Part shown: positions 5,311 through 5,391 of the stretch, in pieces
Position numbering within the stretch: the first letter of the stretch is position 1
How the letters are laid out: each line of letters begins with the position of its first letter
Position numbers and translations under genes: made by a program
Source: an uncultured Collinsella sp.
GTDB lineage: Bacteria; Actinomycetota; Coriobacteriia; Coriobacteriales; Coriobacteriaceae
DNA length: 5,391 nt
Reading direction: 5' to 3'
Assembly: GCA_905210085.1 (NCBI GenBank)
Contig: CAJLVJ010000075.1
Span: forward strand, 1-5,391
The notes under the pieces: model-generated
The model's input: only the letters and a program-made list of their open reading frames with translations
Database searches by the model: none
Told to the model about the DNA's origin: nothing

Positions 5311-5391
5311 CAGAATCTGAGAAGCCCGTTACCAATATTGAACTGCGCCCCAAATCTTGGACGCCCTAAATAGCGACTAGGCCGCGAGGGC
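5311..5391. other. Right-edge segment with no recognisable feature
   Basis: There is no T-run terminator, second tRNA or supported reading frame after the tRNA-Glu CCA. A minus-strand reading frame entering from the right edge cannot be excluded, but too little of it is present to judge. Confidence 0.4.

Noticed and set aside
5311..5391. The 3' end of a minus-strand gene entering from the right edge
   Set aside because: One minus frame stays open to the edge and another ends in a stop near 5370, but too few codons are present to recognise a protein or separate it from chance.

Overview
The window most likely comes from a high-GC, Gram-positive actinobacterium of the Coriobacteriia, and Collinsella is my best guess. 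This rests on the GC-rich coding bias, strong AGGAGG ribosome binding sites, the lipid II amidation genes (a Gram-positive trait), and intergenic repeat text that resembles Collinsella spacers. The placement is inference; no database was searched.

Layout. Positions 1-91 (minus strand) hold the first 30 codons of an iron-containing alcohol dehydrogenase that runs off the left edge. It is divergent from the rest. A roughly 500-bp non-coding region (92-591) separates it from a plus-strand gene cluster; it carries a perfect 9-bp inverted repeat at the dehydrogenase promoter position, two CG-centred AAACGTTT palindromes and a few weak hairpins. The plus-strand cluster has three genes. The first two (592-1668 and 1668-2711) encode soluble, helical, TPR/ST7-like proteins. 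They look like diverged paralogues of each other and are translationally coupled through a TAATG overlap. The third (2757-4934) encodes a single 725-residue polypeptide that joins MurT to GatD, the two subunits of the enzyme that amidates the stem-peptide D-glutamate of lipid II to D-isoglutamine. In the organisms where this enzyme was characterised, the two subunits are separate proteins from adjacent genes.

Downstream (4935-5233) is a structured, gene-free stretch. It has a perfect 10-bp hairpin that may serve as the cluster terminator. Two 59-bp inverted-repeat units follow, with conserved 17-nt arms, identical 25-nt loop lengths and diverged loop sequences. A 12-bp direct repeat brackets the two units. 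A tRNA-Glu(TTC) gene with encoded CCA follows (5234-5310), driven by an extended -10 promoter. The last 81 bases show nothing I can support.

How it works together. The MurT-GatD fusion is the only gene with a firm biochemical role, in late cytoplasmic peptidoglycan precursor modification. The two ST7-like genes lie directly upstream in the same direction and could be cotranscribed with it, but nothing in their sequence shows a cell-wall function. The alcohol dehydrogenase and tRNA-Glu appear to be independent units.
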